Of a stretch of 64,000 nucleotides of DNA, positions 55,686 through 64,000 are shown piece after piece (positions within the stretch are counted from its first letter, which is position 1; each line of letters starts with the position of its first letter). The stretch is from Saccharothrix australiensis. Its GTDB lineage: Bacteria > Actinomycetota > Actinomycetes > Mycobacteriales > Pseudonocardiaceae. The notes beneath the pieces are model-generated. The model worked only from the letters and a program-made list of their open reading frames with translations. It did not search any database and was not told where the DNA came from. The stretch spans positions 682,001 through 746,000 of the forward strand of contig NZ_RBXO01000001.1 of assembly GCF_003634935.1 (NCBI RefSeq), read 5' to 3'. A program made the translations under genes and the position numbers.

Positions 55686-57122
55686 TCAGACCGTAGACTG
55701 CGTACCCAAGGCGTCAAGGAACGAGCGAGCCCAGCGGTCGACGTCGTGCGTGAGGACTTGGCGGCGCAGCGCACGCATCCTACGGCGGCCTTCCGCCGGA
55801 TCGAGCGTGAGGGCGGCTTCGAGCGCGTTCTTGACACCGTCGAGGTCGTGCGGGTTGACCAGGAACGCGCTGGTCAGCTCCGCCGCCGCGCCCGCGAACT
55901 CGGACAGCACCAGCGCGCCGCCGAGGTCGTAGCGGCTGGCCACGTACTCCTTGCAGACGAGGTTCATGCCGTCCCGGACCGGGGTCACCACCATGACGTC
56001 CGCGGCGGTCATGAAGGCGGTCAGCTCGCGGCGGTCCACGGACTGGTGCAGGTAGTGCACGACCGGGTGACCGACGGTGGAGAACTCGCCGTTGATCCGG
56101 CCGACGGCCTGCTCGATCTCGCCGCGCATCTGCTTGTAGTGGTCGACCCGCTCGCGGCTGGGCGTCGCGAGCTGGATCATGGTCACCTCGGTCGGGTCCA
56201 CCCGGCCGTCGGCGATCAGCTCGTACAGCGCGCGCAGCCGGACGTCGATGCCCTTGGTGTAGTCCAACCGGTCGACGCCGAGCAGGATCTTCTTCGGGTT
56301 GCCGAGGTCGTCGCGGATCTGCCTGGCGTGCTGCTGGACGTCCTTGCTGCGCGCCAGCGCGTCCAGCCCGGCGGAGTCGATCGAGATCGGGAACGCGCCG
56401 ACCCGCACCGTGCGGTCGCCGACCTGGACCACGCCGGGCCGGGTGCGCACGCCGACCGCGCCGCGGCTGGGCTCCAGGCCGACCAGGCGGCGGGCCAGCC
56501 ACAGGAAGTTCTGCGCGCCGCCGGGCCGGTGGAAGCCGACCAGGTCCGCGCCGAGCAGCCCGCGGATGATCTCCGTGCGCCAGGGGAGCTGCATGAACAG
56601 CTCCACCGGCGGGAACGGGATGTGCAGGAAGAACCCGATCCGCAGGTCCGGCCGCAGCTCGCGGAGCATCGCGGGCACGAGCTGGAGCTGGTAGTCCTGC
56701 ACCCACACGGTCGCGCCCTGGGCCGCGACCTTCGCCGTCACGTCGGCGAACCGCTGGTTCACCCGCACGTAGGCGTTCCACCACCGGCGGTGGAAGGCGG
56801 GCGGCGCGACCACGTCGTGGTAGAGCGGCCACAGGGTGCCGTTGGAGAAGCCCTCGTAGTAGTCGCGCACCTCGGCCGCGCTCAGCGTCACCGGGTGGAG
56901 CTGGAGGCCGTCCTCCTCGAACGCCTCCACCTCGGCGTCCGCGATGCCCGGCCAGCCGATCCACGCGCCGCTGTGCGCGCGCAGGAACGGCTCCAGCGCG
57001 CTGACCAGGCCGCCGGGGCTGTGCTTCCAGCGCTGGGTGCCGTCGTCCAGGCGTTCCAGGTCAACGGGCAGGCGGTTCGCCACGACCAGGAAGTCCGCGC
57101 CGTTCTCGCCAATGCTGCTCAC
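55686..57122 (-). CDS. otsA: Trehalose-6-phosphate synthase
   Basis: The 478-residue GT20 enzyme makes trehalose-6-phosphate from glucose-6-phosphate and UDP- or other NDP-glucose. Motifs are [51 protein letters not shown] and the donor-binding [19 protein letters not shown] at 57122 follows aggagg with a good spacing. The fusion gene lies 68 bp downstream, so T6P made here can be used by the fused phosphatase/trehalase. Confidence 0.95.
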   Translation of the reverse strand: MSSIGENGADFLVVANRLPVDLERLDDGTQRWKHSPGGLVSALEPFLRAHSGAWIGWPGIADAEVEAFEEDGLQLHPVTLSAAEVRDYYEGFSNGTLWPLYHDVVAPPAFHRRWWNAYVRVNQRFADVTAKVAAQGATVWVQDYQLQLVPAMLRELRPDLRIGFFLHIPFPPVELFMQLPWRTEIIRGLLGADLVGFHRPGGAQNFLWLARRLVGLEPSRGAVGVRTRPGVVQVGDRTVRVGAFPISIDSAGLDALARSKDVQQHARQIRDDLGNPKKILLGVDRLDYTKGIDVRLRALYELIADGRVDPTEVTMIQLATPSRERVDHYKQMRGEIEQAVGRINGEFSTVGHPVVHYLHQSVDRRELTAFMTAADVMVVTPVRDGMNLVCKEYVASRYDLGGALVLSEFAGAAAELTSAFLVNPHDLDGVKNALEAALTLDPAEGRRRMRALRRQVLTHDVDRWARSFLDALGTQSTV

Positions 57123-57256
57123 CGGGTAACGCCTCCTAGGGGATTCGCCTCGCCCGCACCCGAGGTTATCGGGAACGCCTGTTCCGGATGCCCTTCCGTC
57201 GCACCCGTCACACCGGGTACGAGCAGGTTGGACGCACATCACGCCCGACCGGACGC

Positions 57257-58657
57257 CTACTCCAGGCGACGCCTGGCCGGACGCAGTGGGCCGGACAAGC
57301 GGGGCCCTGCCAGCTTCCGCTCCAGTCTGCTCAATCCCGAGCGGACCGGCCGGCCGAGGAACTCGCCCAGCACCACGCCGCTGGCCAGCGCCAACGCCGT
57401 GCCCGCGGCCAGCACCAGGGTCGAGAGGCCGGCCGCGTCGCCGTCGATGGTGAGCTGGTAAAGACCGCGGTAGGTGGTCCAGCCGGGCAGCAGCGGCACC
57501 ATGCCCGCCACCGCGACCACGAGCGGCGGCGTGCGCAGCCGGCGGGACACCACCGCGCCGCCGAAACCCACGACCGTGGCGGCGACGGCGGCGCACGCGA
57601 TGGCGTTCGTGCCGGTGAGCGCCAGCAGGCCGTACGACGCGGTGCCGACCGCGCCCGCCGCCGCCGCGATCAGCAGGGCGCGGGGCTGGGCGTACGCGGC
57701 CAGCGCGAAGAACGCCGAGGTCGCCGCGCCCGCCGCGAACTGCATCGGCACGTCGGAGATCAGCGGCGGCAGCGGGTCGGCGGCGGACGTGCGCACGCCG
57801 AACTGCACACCCGCTCGCAGGGTGAGCGCGATGCCGGTGATCAGGCCCGCCGTGAGCAGGGCGATCTCGACCGTGCGGCCGGCGGCCGTGACGTTGTAGC
57901 CGGTGATCGCGTCCTGCACCGTGCCGACCAGCGACAGCCCGGACAGCAGCACCACGATGCCGGTGGCGATCAGCAGCGACGGGCGCACGTTCGGCAGCAG
58001 GTGCGTCGCGTGCAGGGCCAACGCGGTGGCGGACGCCAGCGCGCCGCCCACCACCTGCTGGAAGAAGAACGGCAGCGCGCGCCGGTTCAGGATCCGCCCG
58101 ACCCGGTCGATCATCGCCGTCACCAGGGCCGCGAGGACGGCCAGCACCGCGCCGCCGCCCACCAGGAACGCCACCGCCGCCGCCATGCCCGCCCACGCCA
58201 GCGTGGCCACCCAGCGGGGGTAGGGGTGGGGCTGCTTGCTGATCCGGTCCAGCTCGGCGTACGCGTCCTCGGCCTTGATCCGGTTGGCGGTGATCCGGCG
58301 GATCAGGTCCTCGACGGCCGCGAGCCGCGTGTAGTCCGAGCCGCGCGAGCGGACCACCCGCAGGGAGGTGATCGGGGCGGCCTCGGTGCCCCGGTGGCAG
58401 GACACGGTGATCGACGTGTAGATCACGTCGACCTCCGTGCGGGGCAGCCCGTAGGCGTCCGCGACGGCGATCACGGTGGCCGTGACGTCGGCGGCGGACG
58501 CGCCACTGGCGAGCTGCACCTCGCCCACGCGCAGGGCCAGGTCGAGTACCAGGTGGACGGTCGAGTCGTCCGGAAGGGACGGTCCCTCGACCGGTTGCCA
58601 CAGGCCGGGTGCGGTCCTGGGGTCGTGGTACCGCCTGCGTCGCAGCCGCACGGGCAT
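57257..58657 (-). CDS. Threonine/serine exporter family protein (ThrE type)
   Basis: The 466-residue inner-membrane exporter has the ThrE N-terminal domain ([50 protein letters not shown]). About ten helices follow, ending in a second ThrE-like part ([21 protein letters not shown]). It probably exports small amino acids by proton-motive force. An ATG follows gaggga. Confidence 0.9.
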   Translation of the reverse strand: MPVRLRRRRYHDPRTAPGLWQPVEGPSLPDDSTVHLVLDLALRVGEVQLASGASAADVTATVIAVADAYGLPRTEVDVIYTSITVSCHRGTEAAPITSLRVVRSRGSDYTRLAAVEDLIRRITANRIKAEDAYAELDRISKQPHPYPRWVATLAWAGMAAAVAFLVGGGAVLAVLAALVTAMIDRVGRILNRRALPFFFQQVVGGALASATALALHATHLLPNVRPSLLIATGIVVLLSGLSLVGTVQDAITGYNVTAAGRTVEIALLTAGLITGIALTLRAGVQFGVRTSAADPLPPLISDVPMQFAAGAATSAFFALAAYAQPRALLIAAAAGAVGTASYGLLALTGTNAIACAAVAATVVGFGGAVVSRRLRTPPLVVAVAGMVPLLPGWTTYRGLYQLTIDGDAAGLSTLVLAAGTALALASGVVLGEFLGRPVRSGLSRLERKLAGPRLSGPLRPARRRLE

Positions 58658-58933
58658 CCCTCCTCGCTCACGGTCGAAGCCTGCGCCACGCCCGACGGTG
58701 TCATATTCGTCGCTGTGTCATGCGCCACGCCTGGTCGAGGTACCCAGTGCGGGTGATTCGATCACATTGGGTTCAGCTCTGTTGATACCGCTGGCCAGCG
58801 GTTTTAGGATTTTCCTGGACCACTCGGACGGGCACGCCACCTCCGGATGGACCAATGGCGGCACACGGTGAGCAGACCGTTCGCCGCAGGTAGCACCCCG
58901 TGCGGACGCTTACGATGTTCCCGGCCTACCGCC

Positions 58934-59009
58934 GCGCCGGTGTAGCTCAATTGGCAGAGCACTCGCCTTGTAAGCGAAAGGTTAGGGGTTCAAGTCCCCT
59001 CACCGGCTC
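58934..59009 (+). tRNA. tRNA-Thr (anticodon UGU)
   Basis: The 7-bp acceptor stem (gccggtg/caccggc) is perfect. The D arm (gctc...gagc), the anticodon loop cttgtaa with anticodon TGT, the T arm (agggg ttcaagt cccct) and an encoded TCCA end are present. The anticodon stem has a C-A mismatch at its first pair. The gene borders an integrase remnant and was probably the attachment site. Confidence 0.93.
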
Positions 59010-59020
59010 CACACAGCCCC

Positions 59021-59039
59021 TGACCAGCCACGACGGCTG
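59021..59039 (+). terminator. tRNA-Thr terminator hairpin
   Basis: accagcc and ggctggt form a 7-bp stem with loop acgac, followed by a single t. It lies 12 bp after the tRNA end. Confidence 0.6.
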
Positions 59040-59112
59040 GTTCGGGGTGGGGCTCGACCTCGGCGGACCCAAGCACAGCGCTCGGTGACACTCCGCTTGG
59101 AGGGTTCGAGCG

Positions 59113-59547
59113 TGTCGAAGACGATCACCCACCCCGGTGGTGACTGGGGCCTGCACGCGCGTGGCTGGTACCGCGCGTTGAAGGCTCACAACAAGTCGGA
59201 CAACACCGCACGCATCTACGTGTACGCGGTGCGGCAGCTCGGCGACTGGGCGCTCGCGCAGCCGAGCCGCTCGAAGCCGACGACATCACACCGGACCACA
59301 TCAACGAGTTCACGGCACAACTGATCGACAAGACGTCGGCGGCGAACGCGCACACCAACTACCGGGCGTTGCGGACCTTCTTCAAGTGGCTCGTCGAGGT
59401 CGAGGAAGAGATCGACCGCTCGCCGATGGACCGCACGAAGCCGCCGCGCGTTCCCGAGCAGCCGGTGCCGATCGTGAGCGACGACGGCGTCAGCGGGCTG
59501 CTGAAGGTGTGTTCCGGCAAGGGTTTCGAGTCGGTCCGTGCTTGACA
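59113..59547 (+). pseudogene. Tyrosine integrase, frameshifted and truncated
   Basis: From the GTG at 59113 the frame encodes the N-terminal SAM-like core-binding domain (WYRALKAHNKSDNTARIYVYAVRQLGDWAL). After about residue 50 a one-base indel near 59264 shifts the frame. EADDITPDHINEFTAQL then follows, and NYRALRTFFKWLVEVEEEIDRSPMD, PRVPEQPVPIVSDDGVSGLLKVCSGKGFE continue until SVRA-stop at about 59547. The catalytic domain (R-H-R-Y) is missing. It sits 104 bp from tRNA-Thr, the normal place for an integrase of an integrative element. Confidence 0.85.
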
Positions 59548-59829
59548 CCGGCGCAGCGCGCCTTGCGCGCCAAGCTCGCCGCCCATGCCTCATGGGCCAA
59601 CACGGAAGATCGGACAGCCCGGACGGAAGCCGCTCGAAAGGCGGCCTCAGATCGTTTCCTGCGAGAGGTCGACCCCGAGGGGGAGCTGCCGCTCGCCGAG
59701 CGTGTCAGGCGAGCGGAGAGTGCACGCAAAGCCCACATGGCCCGGCTTGCCTTGCTGAGCGCACAGTCTCGGCGTCGTGGCGGCGCATCGGGTCGTTCGA
59801 CAGGTCGAGAGGAACACGCGAAACGCTGA
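59542..59829 (+). CDS. Small conserved basic protein of actinobacterial elements
   Basis: About 95 residues with LTPAQRALRAKLAAHASWANTEDRTARTEAARKAAS, FLREVDPEGELPLAERVRRAESARKAHMARLALLSAQSRR. I recognise this Arg/Ala-rich helical family from phage and conjugative-element regions of actinomycetes; function unknown. TTG 59542 is a possible start but has no good ribosome-binding site. The integrase remnant runs into this gene, so its original 5' end may be lost and it could be a fragment. Confidence 0.55.
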   Translation: MTPAQRALRAKLAAHASWANTEDRTARTEAARKAASDRFLREVDPEGELPLAERVRRAESARKAHMARLALLSAQSRRRGGASGRSTGREEHAKR

Positions 59830-59913
59830 GAGGGTGCCCTGGGCACCCCCTCGCATCGTCGATGCAGACGGATGGGACGCTGCCGACCACCCCTGAGCGT
59901 TGTCGGCGTGGTC

Positions 59914-60108
59914 CTAGCGCAGGCCGCGCAAGAACGCCGCGAAGGCCGTCCGAGGCGTATGCAGCACAGGGCCGTCCGGGTTCTTGCTGTCACGAACCGC
60001 AACCCGCGTCGCGTCGACGGCGATCTCGACGCACTGGCCTTGACCGCCGCTGTAACTGCTCTTGCGCCACGTGACGGTGCCAAGGCGGTTCGGGCCAAGC
60101 GTCCCCAT
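59914..60108 (-). CDS. DUF397 domain protein
   Basis: The 64-residue protein has the DUF397 pattern TWRKSSYSGGQGQCVEIAV, VAVRDSKNPDGPVLHTPRTAFAAFLRGL. Such small proteins are paired with XRE-DUF5753 regulators, as here (10 bp upstream), and form Scr1-like regulator pairs or toxin-antitoxin-like modules in actinomycetes. Confidence 0.9.
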   Translation of the reverse strand: MGTLGPNRLGTVTWRKSSYSGGQGQCVEIAVDATRVAVRDSKNPDGPVLHTPRTAFAAFLRGLR

Positions 60109-60118
60109 GTAGTTACTC

Positions 60119-60967
60119 CTAGTGAAGATCAGCGATCAGTCGATCGAGCATCGCCCGAGAGGCATCCTCGCTGAGAGCCTTGCTCTCGATCCGGCTGAAC
60201 GCGAGCGTATAAGTGTCGGACTTCTTGACGTAGTCCGCGCCGGTCAGCCACTCGATGTAGGCGATGGTGCTCTTGGCACGTTCGAGGTAGAGCAGGGTGA
60301 ACGGGTAGCCGATCGCGGGATGCGGACCTGCGTCGAGCGGCACGACGCGGAACGAGACGTGCGGCAGCTCGGAGAGAGCGCGAAGCCGTTCGAGCTGGCC
60401 CCGCATGACGGCAGGCGTCCCGACTCGTCGGATCAAGGCTTCCTCGCCGACCACGACCCACACGGCCGGGGCGCTGGGCTGGAACAGGGCGTTGCCGCGC
60501 CGCTCTCGATCCTCCGCGATCGGTCCGACTTCGGCGGCGGAGATCACGACCGACTCGGCGAGGCACTCGCGGGCGTACGCGGCGGTCTGCACCTGACCGG
60601 GGATCAGGTCACCGGACCACATCCGGATCTCGTTCGCCGAGTGCGACAGCGATACGAACTGCTTGAACCAGTCGGGCACTCGTGAGGGCGCGACCTTGCG
60701 CCGGGCCTCGCGGGCGAGCTGCTCGACCTCGGCGGCCTGCTGGCCGGTGACGCCGTACAAGCTGAGCAGCTCGGCCACCTCTGCCTCGGTGGTCTTCAAC
60801 CCGCCGTTCTCGACCTTGTTCAGCTTGGTTCGGTACCACTTCGGCAGGCGTTCCTTGAGCTGCGTCTCGACCTGTTCGAGCGACATGCCGGTGCCCTCGC
60901 GGAACTCCCGCAGCCTGTCGCCGAGCAGCAAGCGTGCGACTACTGGGCCGGGCTCGTCCTCCGTCAT
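60119..60967 (-). CDS. XRE family regulator with DUF5753 (Scr1-like)
   Basis: The 282-residue protein has an N-terminal helix-turn-helix (LGDRLREFREGTGMSLEQVETQL, RTKLNKVENGGLKTTEAEVAELL). The DUF5753 domain follows, with ARECLAESVVISAAEVGPIAEDRERRGNALF, AVWVVVGEEALIRRVG, VSFRVVPLDAGPHPAIGYPFTLLYLE. It is paired with the DUF397 gene. ATG 60967 is chosen, since a longer frame crosses the operator-like palindrome region. Confidence 0.9.
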   Translation of the reverse strand: MTEDEPGPVVARLLLGDRLREFREGTGMSLEQVETQLKERLPKWYRTKLNKVENGGLKTTEAEVAELLSLYGVTGQQAAEVEQLAREARRKVAPSRVPDWFKQFVSLSHSANEIRMWSGDLIPGQVQTAAYARECLAESVVISAAEVGPIAEDRERRGNALFQPSAPAVWVVVGEEALIRRVGTPAVMRGQLERLRALSELPHVSFRVVPLDAGPHPAIGYPFTLLYLERAKSTIAYIEWLTGADYVKKSDTYTLAFSRIESKALSEDASRAMLDRLIADLH

Positions 60968-61029
60968 GCCGATCAGTGTCTCGGAGTGGCTGTCAGTCAA
61001 CAGGATTCTCCCATTCGGAGGTCTTACCA

Positions 61030-61045
61030 ACTTGCTTAAGCAAGT
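61030..61045. promoter_or_regulatory. Perfect 16-bp palindrome upstream of the XRE gene
   Basis: acttgcttaagcaagt reads the same on both strands. It lies 63 bp upstream of the XRE gene start and between that gene and the plus-strand gene at 61185, a likely operator for the XRE protein. The GC-poor sequence stands out in its surroundings. Confidence 0.65.
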
Positions 61046-61184
61046 GGCACTATCAAACAGAAGCTACGGGTTGAGTCAACCACTTGCGCACCCAACCTGT
61101 ACGCAGAGCTGCGGGGCCGGAGGTCGTGACGCCAACCGGTCCGCCGGTCCCGCGTTCCACGTGCGCACAAGAAGGGGGTTGGCC

Positions 61185-61472
61185 GTGTTGCAGCTTGAGG
61201 CGGTCCTGGTGACCGCGGGATGGGTGCTTGGCCCGTTCTGTCTCGCCTTGCTGTTCCTGCGGTGGTTGCTGTCCGGTTCGTCCGGGCAACACGGGAACGC
61301 GGGAGATGGCGCGCTGTCGGTCTCGCGCCTGCGGCAGCAGCTCGAAGAGGAGGGTGCCGCACTCGCCTACGGGGCTCACGCAACATCTTCGAAGCTGGCG
61401 AGCGTGCACTCGCTGCGGCGACCTGGGGGCCGCTGCGATCCGGTGTGCTGCTCGCTCGACGAGGTGGCGTAG
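61185..61472 (+). CDS. Small membrane-associated protein
   Basis: 95 residues with one N-terminal hydrophobic segment (about 5-25; VLVTAGWVLGPFCLALLFLRWLL) and a soluble tail with several Cys. A GTG at 61185 follows aagaaggggg. The stop is followed at once by the HTH gene, whose ribosome-binding site overlaps it, so both are probably co-transcribed. Family not recognised. Confidence 0.55.
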   Translation: MLQLEAVLVTAGWVLGPFCLALLFLRWLLSGSSGQHGNAGDGALSVSRLRQQLEEEGAALAYGAHATSSKLASVHSLRRPGGRCDPVCCSLDEVA

Positions 61473-61475
61473 GAG

Positions 61476-61700
61476 ATGGCTAGGACGATCAAGTTGAGGG
61501 CGAGGGCCTTCAGGAAAGCGGCGATCTTGGCCGGCTACGCGTCGGACTACGGGCTGGCGAAGGCGATGGAGGTCAACCGGTCCACGGTGGCACGGGTGCT
61601 CAATGGCGAGCTTCAACCGGGTCCGTTATTCATAGGCGGCGCGTTGACTGCGCTTGCGCCGATGCAGTTTGACGACCTGTTCGAGGTTGTTCCCTTCTGA
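61476..61700 (+). CDS. Small helix-turn-helix protein
   Basis: The 74-residue protein has AAILAGYASDYGLAKAMEVNRSTVARVLNGELQPGPLFIGGAL, an XRE-like helix-turn-helix. Similar short regulators are common in conjugative elements and prophages of actinomycetes. An ATG follows taggag. Confidence 0.78.
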   Translation: MARTIKLRARAFRKAAILAGYASDYGLAKAMEVNRSTVARVLNGELQPGPLFIGGALTALAPMQFDDLFEVVPF

Positions 61701-61775
61701 AGGGTGGTCTCGGACGACTGGGCTTCCCTGCTGGCAGGGAATTGGTGAAACCTATTCGTGGAAGGGTGTGGGTAA

Positions 61776-61982
61776 TTGAGTATCGCGTCACGGCCCGATA
61801 TCACGCTCTCGGTCGGCTTCGATCGTGAGACAAGGATCGAGCACCGGCTCGGGGTGGAAGGGGCGGTGTTCTCCTTTCCGGGCGGGTTTGTCGAGCTGAT
61901 TTTCGACGAAGGAGCGTTGGAGCGGATGATAGCTCAAGGGGTGGAAGCGCTGGCCGTCATGCGGGATCACACGGCGGACTAG
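61776..61982 (+). CDS. Small hypothetical protein
   Basis: 68 residues, acidic, with a beta-rich middle (EGAVFSFPGGFVELIFDEGALERMI). TTG is the only start in frame and follows ggaaggg by about 10 bp. It lies between the HTH gene and the radical SAM gene and could be a small partner of the latter; no core-peptide features such as a Cys- or Ser/Thr-rich end are visible. Confidence 0.45.
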   Translation: MSIASRPDITLSVGFDRETRIEHRLGVEGAVFSFPGGFVELIFDEGALERMIAQGVEALAVMRDHTAD

Positions 61983-62206
61983 TGGGGTCGCCTGTACTGG
62001 GCGACTGAAAGGAACTGTCGAACGCCGCTGCTGGCACCGTCAGCCCGTCAGGTTCGGACTCGTGTCTCTGGCGGGCTGGCTGCGCTCAGTGGCGCTCGTG
62101 CTGGGCGTTCGAGCACGTCCGGTCACGATGTCGCCTTTTTGGCGGTACGTGTCAGTTCGAGCCCTCGGCAATGTGGGTACGGCTTACTTGATCGGGAGCT
62201 TTCGAG

Positions 62207-63086
62207 TTGAGCGACCTTTCTTTCGTGTGGTTGGAGATCACCGGAAAATGTCAATTGCGGTGTACGCACTGCTACGCTGAATCCGGGCCGCAGGGCACCA
62301 ACGGCCTGATGGTCAAAGCGGATTGGGAAAACGTCATCGACCAGGTGGCCGGCTTAGGTGCCGCAATGGTGCAGTTCATCGGCGGCGAGCCGACCTTGCA
62401 CCGGGACTTGCCCGCTCTTGTGAGGCACGCGCGTAGTCGGGGGCTGCAAGTCGAGGTGTTCACCCAACCTCGTACACATCTCGCCGCAGCTCTGGGACGT
62501 GTTCGCGCAGCCTGGCGTACAACTCGCGACGAGCTATTACAGCGACCGTGCCGACGAGCACGAGCGCATCACCAAGGGCCGCGGTAGCTACACGCGCACC
62601 AAGACCAACATCATCGAGGCACTGCGCCGGTCAATCCCGCTTCGTGTCGGGGTGATCGACCTCGGTGACGGGCAGCGGGTCGAGCAGGCGCGCGACGAGC
62701 TTGCGGCGCTGGGCTTCGATGGTGAGGTGCGCGTCGACCACCTGCGCGGAGTAGGTCGCGGGTTTCGTGCCACGGCGCCCGACACGTCACAACTGTGCGG
62801 GCAGTGCGGCGACGGCAAGGTCGCTGTTGCTCCCGACGGTTCCGTGTGGCCGTGCGTGTTCTCACGCTGGCTGCCGGTCGGTAACGTGCGGGTCGACCCC
62901 CTTGTTGAGATCCTGAACGGACCGGCCATGCCGGCTACAACGGCGGCGCTGGCCGAGCAGTTCGCCCACGTGTCGCCCTGCGTGCCGAACATGTGCGACC
63001 CGCAGTGCGGGCCGAGCTGTAGCCCGGCGTGCAGTCCCGCGAACAACTGCACGCCCAAGGGGAAGTGCGTCCCGACCGAATACTGA
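62207..63086 (+). pseudogene. Radical SAM/SPASM protein with frameshift and Cys-rich tail
   Basis: The 5' frame (TTG 62207) encodes LEITGKCQLRCTHCYAESGP with the CxxxCxxC cluster motif and FIGGEPTLHRDLPALV. An extra C in ttcacccaacct (about 62466) breaks the frame. Removing it joins EVFTNLVHISPQLWD to the downstream frame, with QLCGQCGDGKVAVAPDGSVWPCVFSRW (SPASM) and a tail CVPNMCDPQCGPSCSPACSP...C...C. It could be a sequencing or mutation indel. Such enzymes modify peptides or small molecules. AAA ATPase and a phosphotransferase-like gene follow. Confidence 0.8.
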
Positions 63087-63099
63087 TCAAGGACACGCC

Positions 63100-63849
63100 A
63101 TGCTCGCCCGTCGCGCGTACATCCCCGACGAACTGCTGCCCTCCGAGGCAACCGACTCGTGGCCGTGGCCGCTCACCGTGCCGTGCGTGGCGCAGTTGGC
63201 CGAGGAAGGCATGACCTTCGAGCGGCCGATCACGTTCCTGGTCGGGGAGAACGGGTCGGGGAAGTCCACCCTTGTCGAGGCGTTCGCCGAGGCGTGGGGA
63301 CTGGACGCGCGCGGCGGGCGAGCGGGGCGCAAGTACGTCAACGACCGGCCGAAGACCCCCCTTGGTGAGCTGCTCCGCTGGGAGACCACGAGCGCGGGGG
63401 TCCGCCACAAGAGCGGTGCGCGGACCAAGCGGCGGGGGTACTTCCTTCGTGCCGAAACCGCGTTCGGGTTCATGGAAGCCGTCAGTGGGATGCGCGGCTA
63501 CTGGGAAGAGGACACCAGCGAGATGAGCCACGGCGAGGGCTTCCTCACCGTGCTGTCGACCATGTTCCGCGAACCCGGCTTCTACCTCATGGACGAACCC
63601 GAGGCGGCACTGTCGTTCAAGTCCTGCCTGCGGCTGGTCAGCCTCCTGCACGACCTCGGTGAATCCGGCGCGCAGGTGATCTGCGCGACCCACTCGCCGA
63701 TCCTCGCCGCCACGCCCGGCGCCGACATCATCGAGGTGGGCGACGACGGGTTCCGGCGAACCAAGTGGGCAGACCTCGAACTGGTCGACCACTGGCGCCG
63801 GTACATGAACAACCCCACCGCCTACCTGCGGTACATCACCGAAGAGTGA
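63100..63849 (+). CDS. AAA family ATPase (SMC/RecF-like)
   Basis: The 249-residue protein has Walker A LVGENGSGKSTLVEAF, an ABC-like signature MSHGEGFLTVL, Walker B FYLMDEPEAALSF and an H-loop ICATHSPILAAT. It is a predicted ABC-type ATPase of the AAA_23/RecF group and has no membrane domain. The ATG follows aagga, 13 bp after the radical SAM gene, and the next gene follows in 11 bp. These genes travel together in actinomycete elements as far as I recall. Confidence 0.85.
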   Translation: MLARRAYIPDELLPSEATDSWPWPLTVPCVAQLAEEGMTFERPITFLVGENGSGKSTLVEAFAEAWGLDARGGRAGRKYVNDRPKTPLGELLRWETTSAGVRHKSGARTKRRGYFLRAETAFGFMEAVSGMRGYWEEDTSEMSHGEGFLTVLSTMFREPGFYLMDEPEAALSFKSCLRLVSLLHDLGESGAQVICATHSPILAATPGADIIEVGDDGFRRTKWADLELVDHWRRYMNNPTAYLRYITEE

Positions 63850-63860
63850 GAGGCGCCGAG

Positions 63861-64000
63861 GTGACGGTCGACACCGGCGAAGCCGACGCGCGATTCCGGC
63901 AGTGGATGCGCGACAACCTCGACCGCGCCGCCGAACATTTCGGGTTGGTCGTGACCGGCGAGCCGCTGCTCGGCTGGGTCGATCGGTCGATCGGCGCTCC
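63861..64000 (+). CDS. N-terminus of a conserved protein, cut by window end
   Basis: About 46 residues are visible: TVDTGEADARFRQWMRDNLDRAAEHFGLVV, GEPLLGWVDRSIGA. Similar starts occur in actinobacterial proteins next to AAA ATPase/radical SAM genes, sometimes called phosphotransferase-like. The GTG at 63861 is chosen for agagg seven bases upstream; another GTG at 63846 overlaps the ATPase stop. Confidence 0.55.
   Translation, partial: MTVDTGEADARFRQWMRDNLDRAAEHFGLVVTGEPLLGWVDRSIGA

Noticed and set aside
58788-58805. Palindrome ccgctggccagcgg with tttta after it
   Set aside because: Only a 5-bp stem in a hairpin reading, and no gene ends upstream on the plus strand; too weak to call a terminator.
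59386-59541. Upstream extension of the small basic-protein frame (59386..59829)
   Set aside because: The frame overlaps the real integrase-remnant frame; only the part after 59542 has family similarity.
62062-62280. 72-residue frame overlapping the radical SAM start
   Set aside because: No similarity, and it overlaps the CxxxCxxC-coding frame.

Overview
The window is chromosomal DNA of a very high-GC actinobacterium, most likely of the order Pseudonocardiales (Saccharothrix/Actinosynnema/Lentzea-like; this is inferred from family content, not from a marker gene). The reasons are strong GC bias in third codon positions, frequent GTG/TTG starts, actinobacterial hallmark genes (lsr2, carD, an lpqE-type lipoprotein, an mhuD-type heme oxygenase, an XRE-DUF5753/DUF397 pair) and gene neighbourhoods that recall the lysS-lsr2-clpC1 and cysS-ispF-ispD-carD-lpqE-radA blocks of Mycobacterium.

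Layout. 0-13 kb: a DUF6779 membrane protein, an orphan NuoD-like protein with a MidA-family methyltransferase, a PrsW protease, the pantothenate/CoA cluster (DUF2520-panC-panD-coaX), a methyltransferase, lysS, lsr2 and an iron-regulated fhuF-like reductase. 13-24 kb: clpC, two non-coding repeat tracts, pcp, an EEP-family protein, a deleted sir2 pseudogene, mhuD, an M1 peptidase, a hydrolase, a LigT-like protein, mutY, a beta-carbonic anhydrase and a proline-rich exported protein. 24-45 kb is the accessory part: two LacI regulators, a carbohydrate ABC importer with its own ATPase gene, a zinc ABC importer behind a Zur-like operator, and a tightly coupled operon of GntR, 4Fe-4S ferredoxin, SsuABC-type importer and AprA-like flavoprotein with HEAT repeats. 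That operon is the best candidate for an undescribed system; its binding protein carries a C-terminal NosL/YHS-like domain. A diguanylate cyclase, an MFS exporter and an MBOAT acyltransferase follow. 45-53 kb: conserved core (rlmB, cysS, a HAD protein, a PPOX protein, ispF, ispD, carD, lpqE-like, radA). disA, normally next to radA, is not there. 53-58.7 kb: an OtsB-GH15 trehalase fusion, otsA and a ThrE-type exporter. From 58.9 kb a tRNA-Thr is followed by a decayed integrative element: frameshifted and truncated integrase, small conserved proteins, a DUF397/XRE pair behind a perfect 16-bp palindrome, a frameshifted radical SAM/SPASM gene with a Cys-rich tail, an AAA ATPase and a gene cut by the window end.

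Shared themes are metal handling (fhuF with an IdeR-like box, mhuD, znuABC with a Zur-like box, lpqE, NosL-like domain), trehalose/carbohydrate metabolism (ABC importer, OtsA, OtsB-trehalase) and unusual 3'-intergenic tandem repeats. Three DnaA boxes lie together between the convergent radA and trehalase genes, next to a perfect 20-bp inverted repeat.
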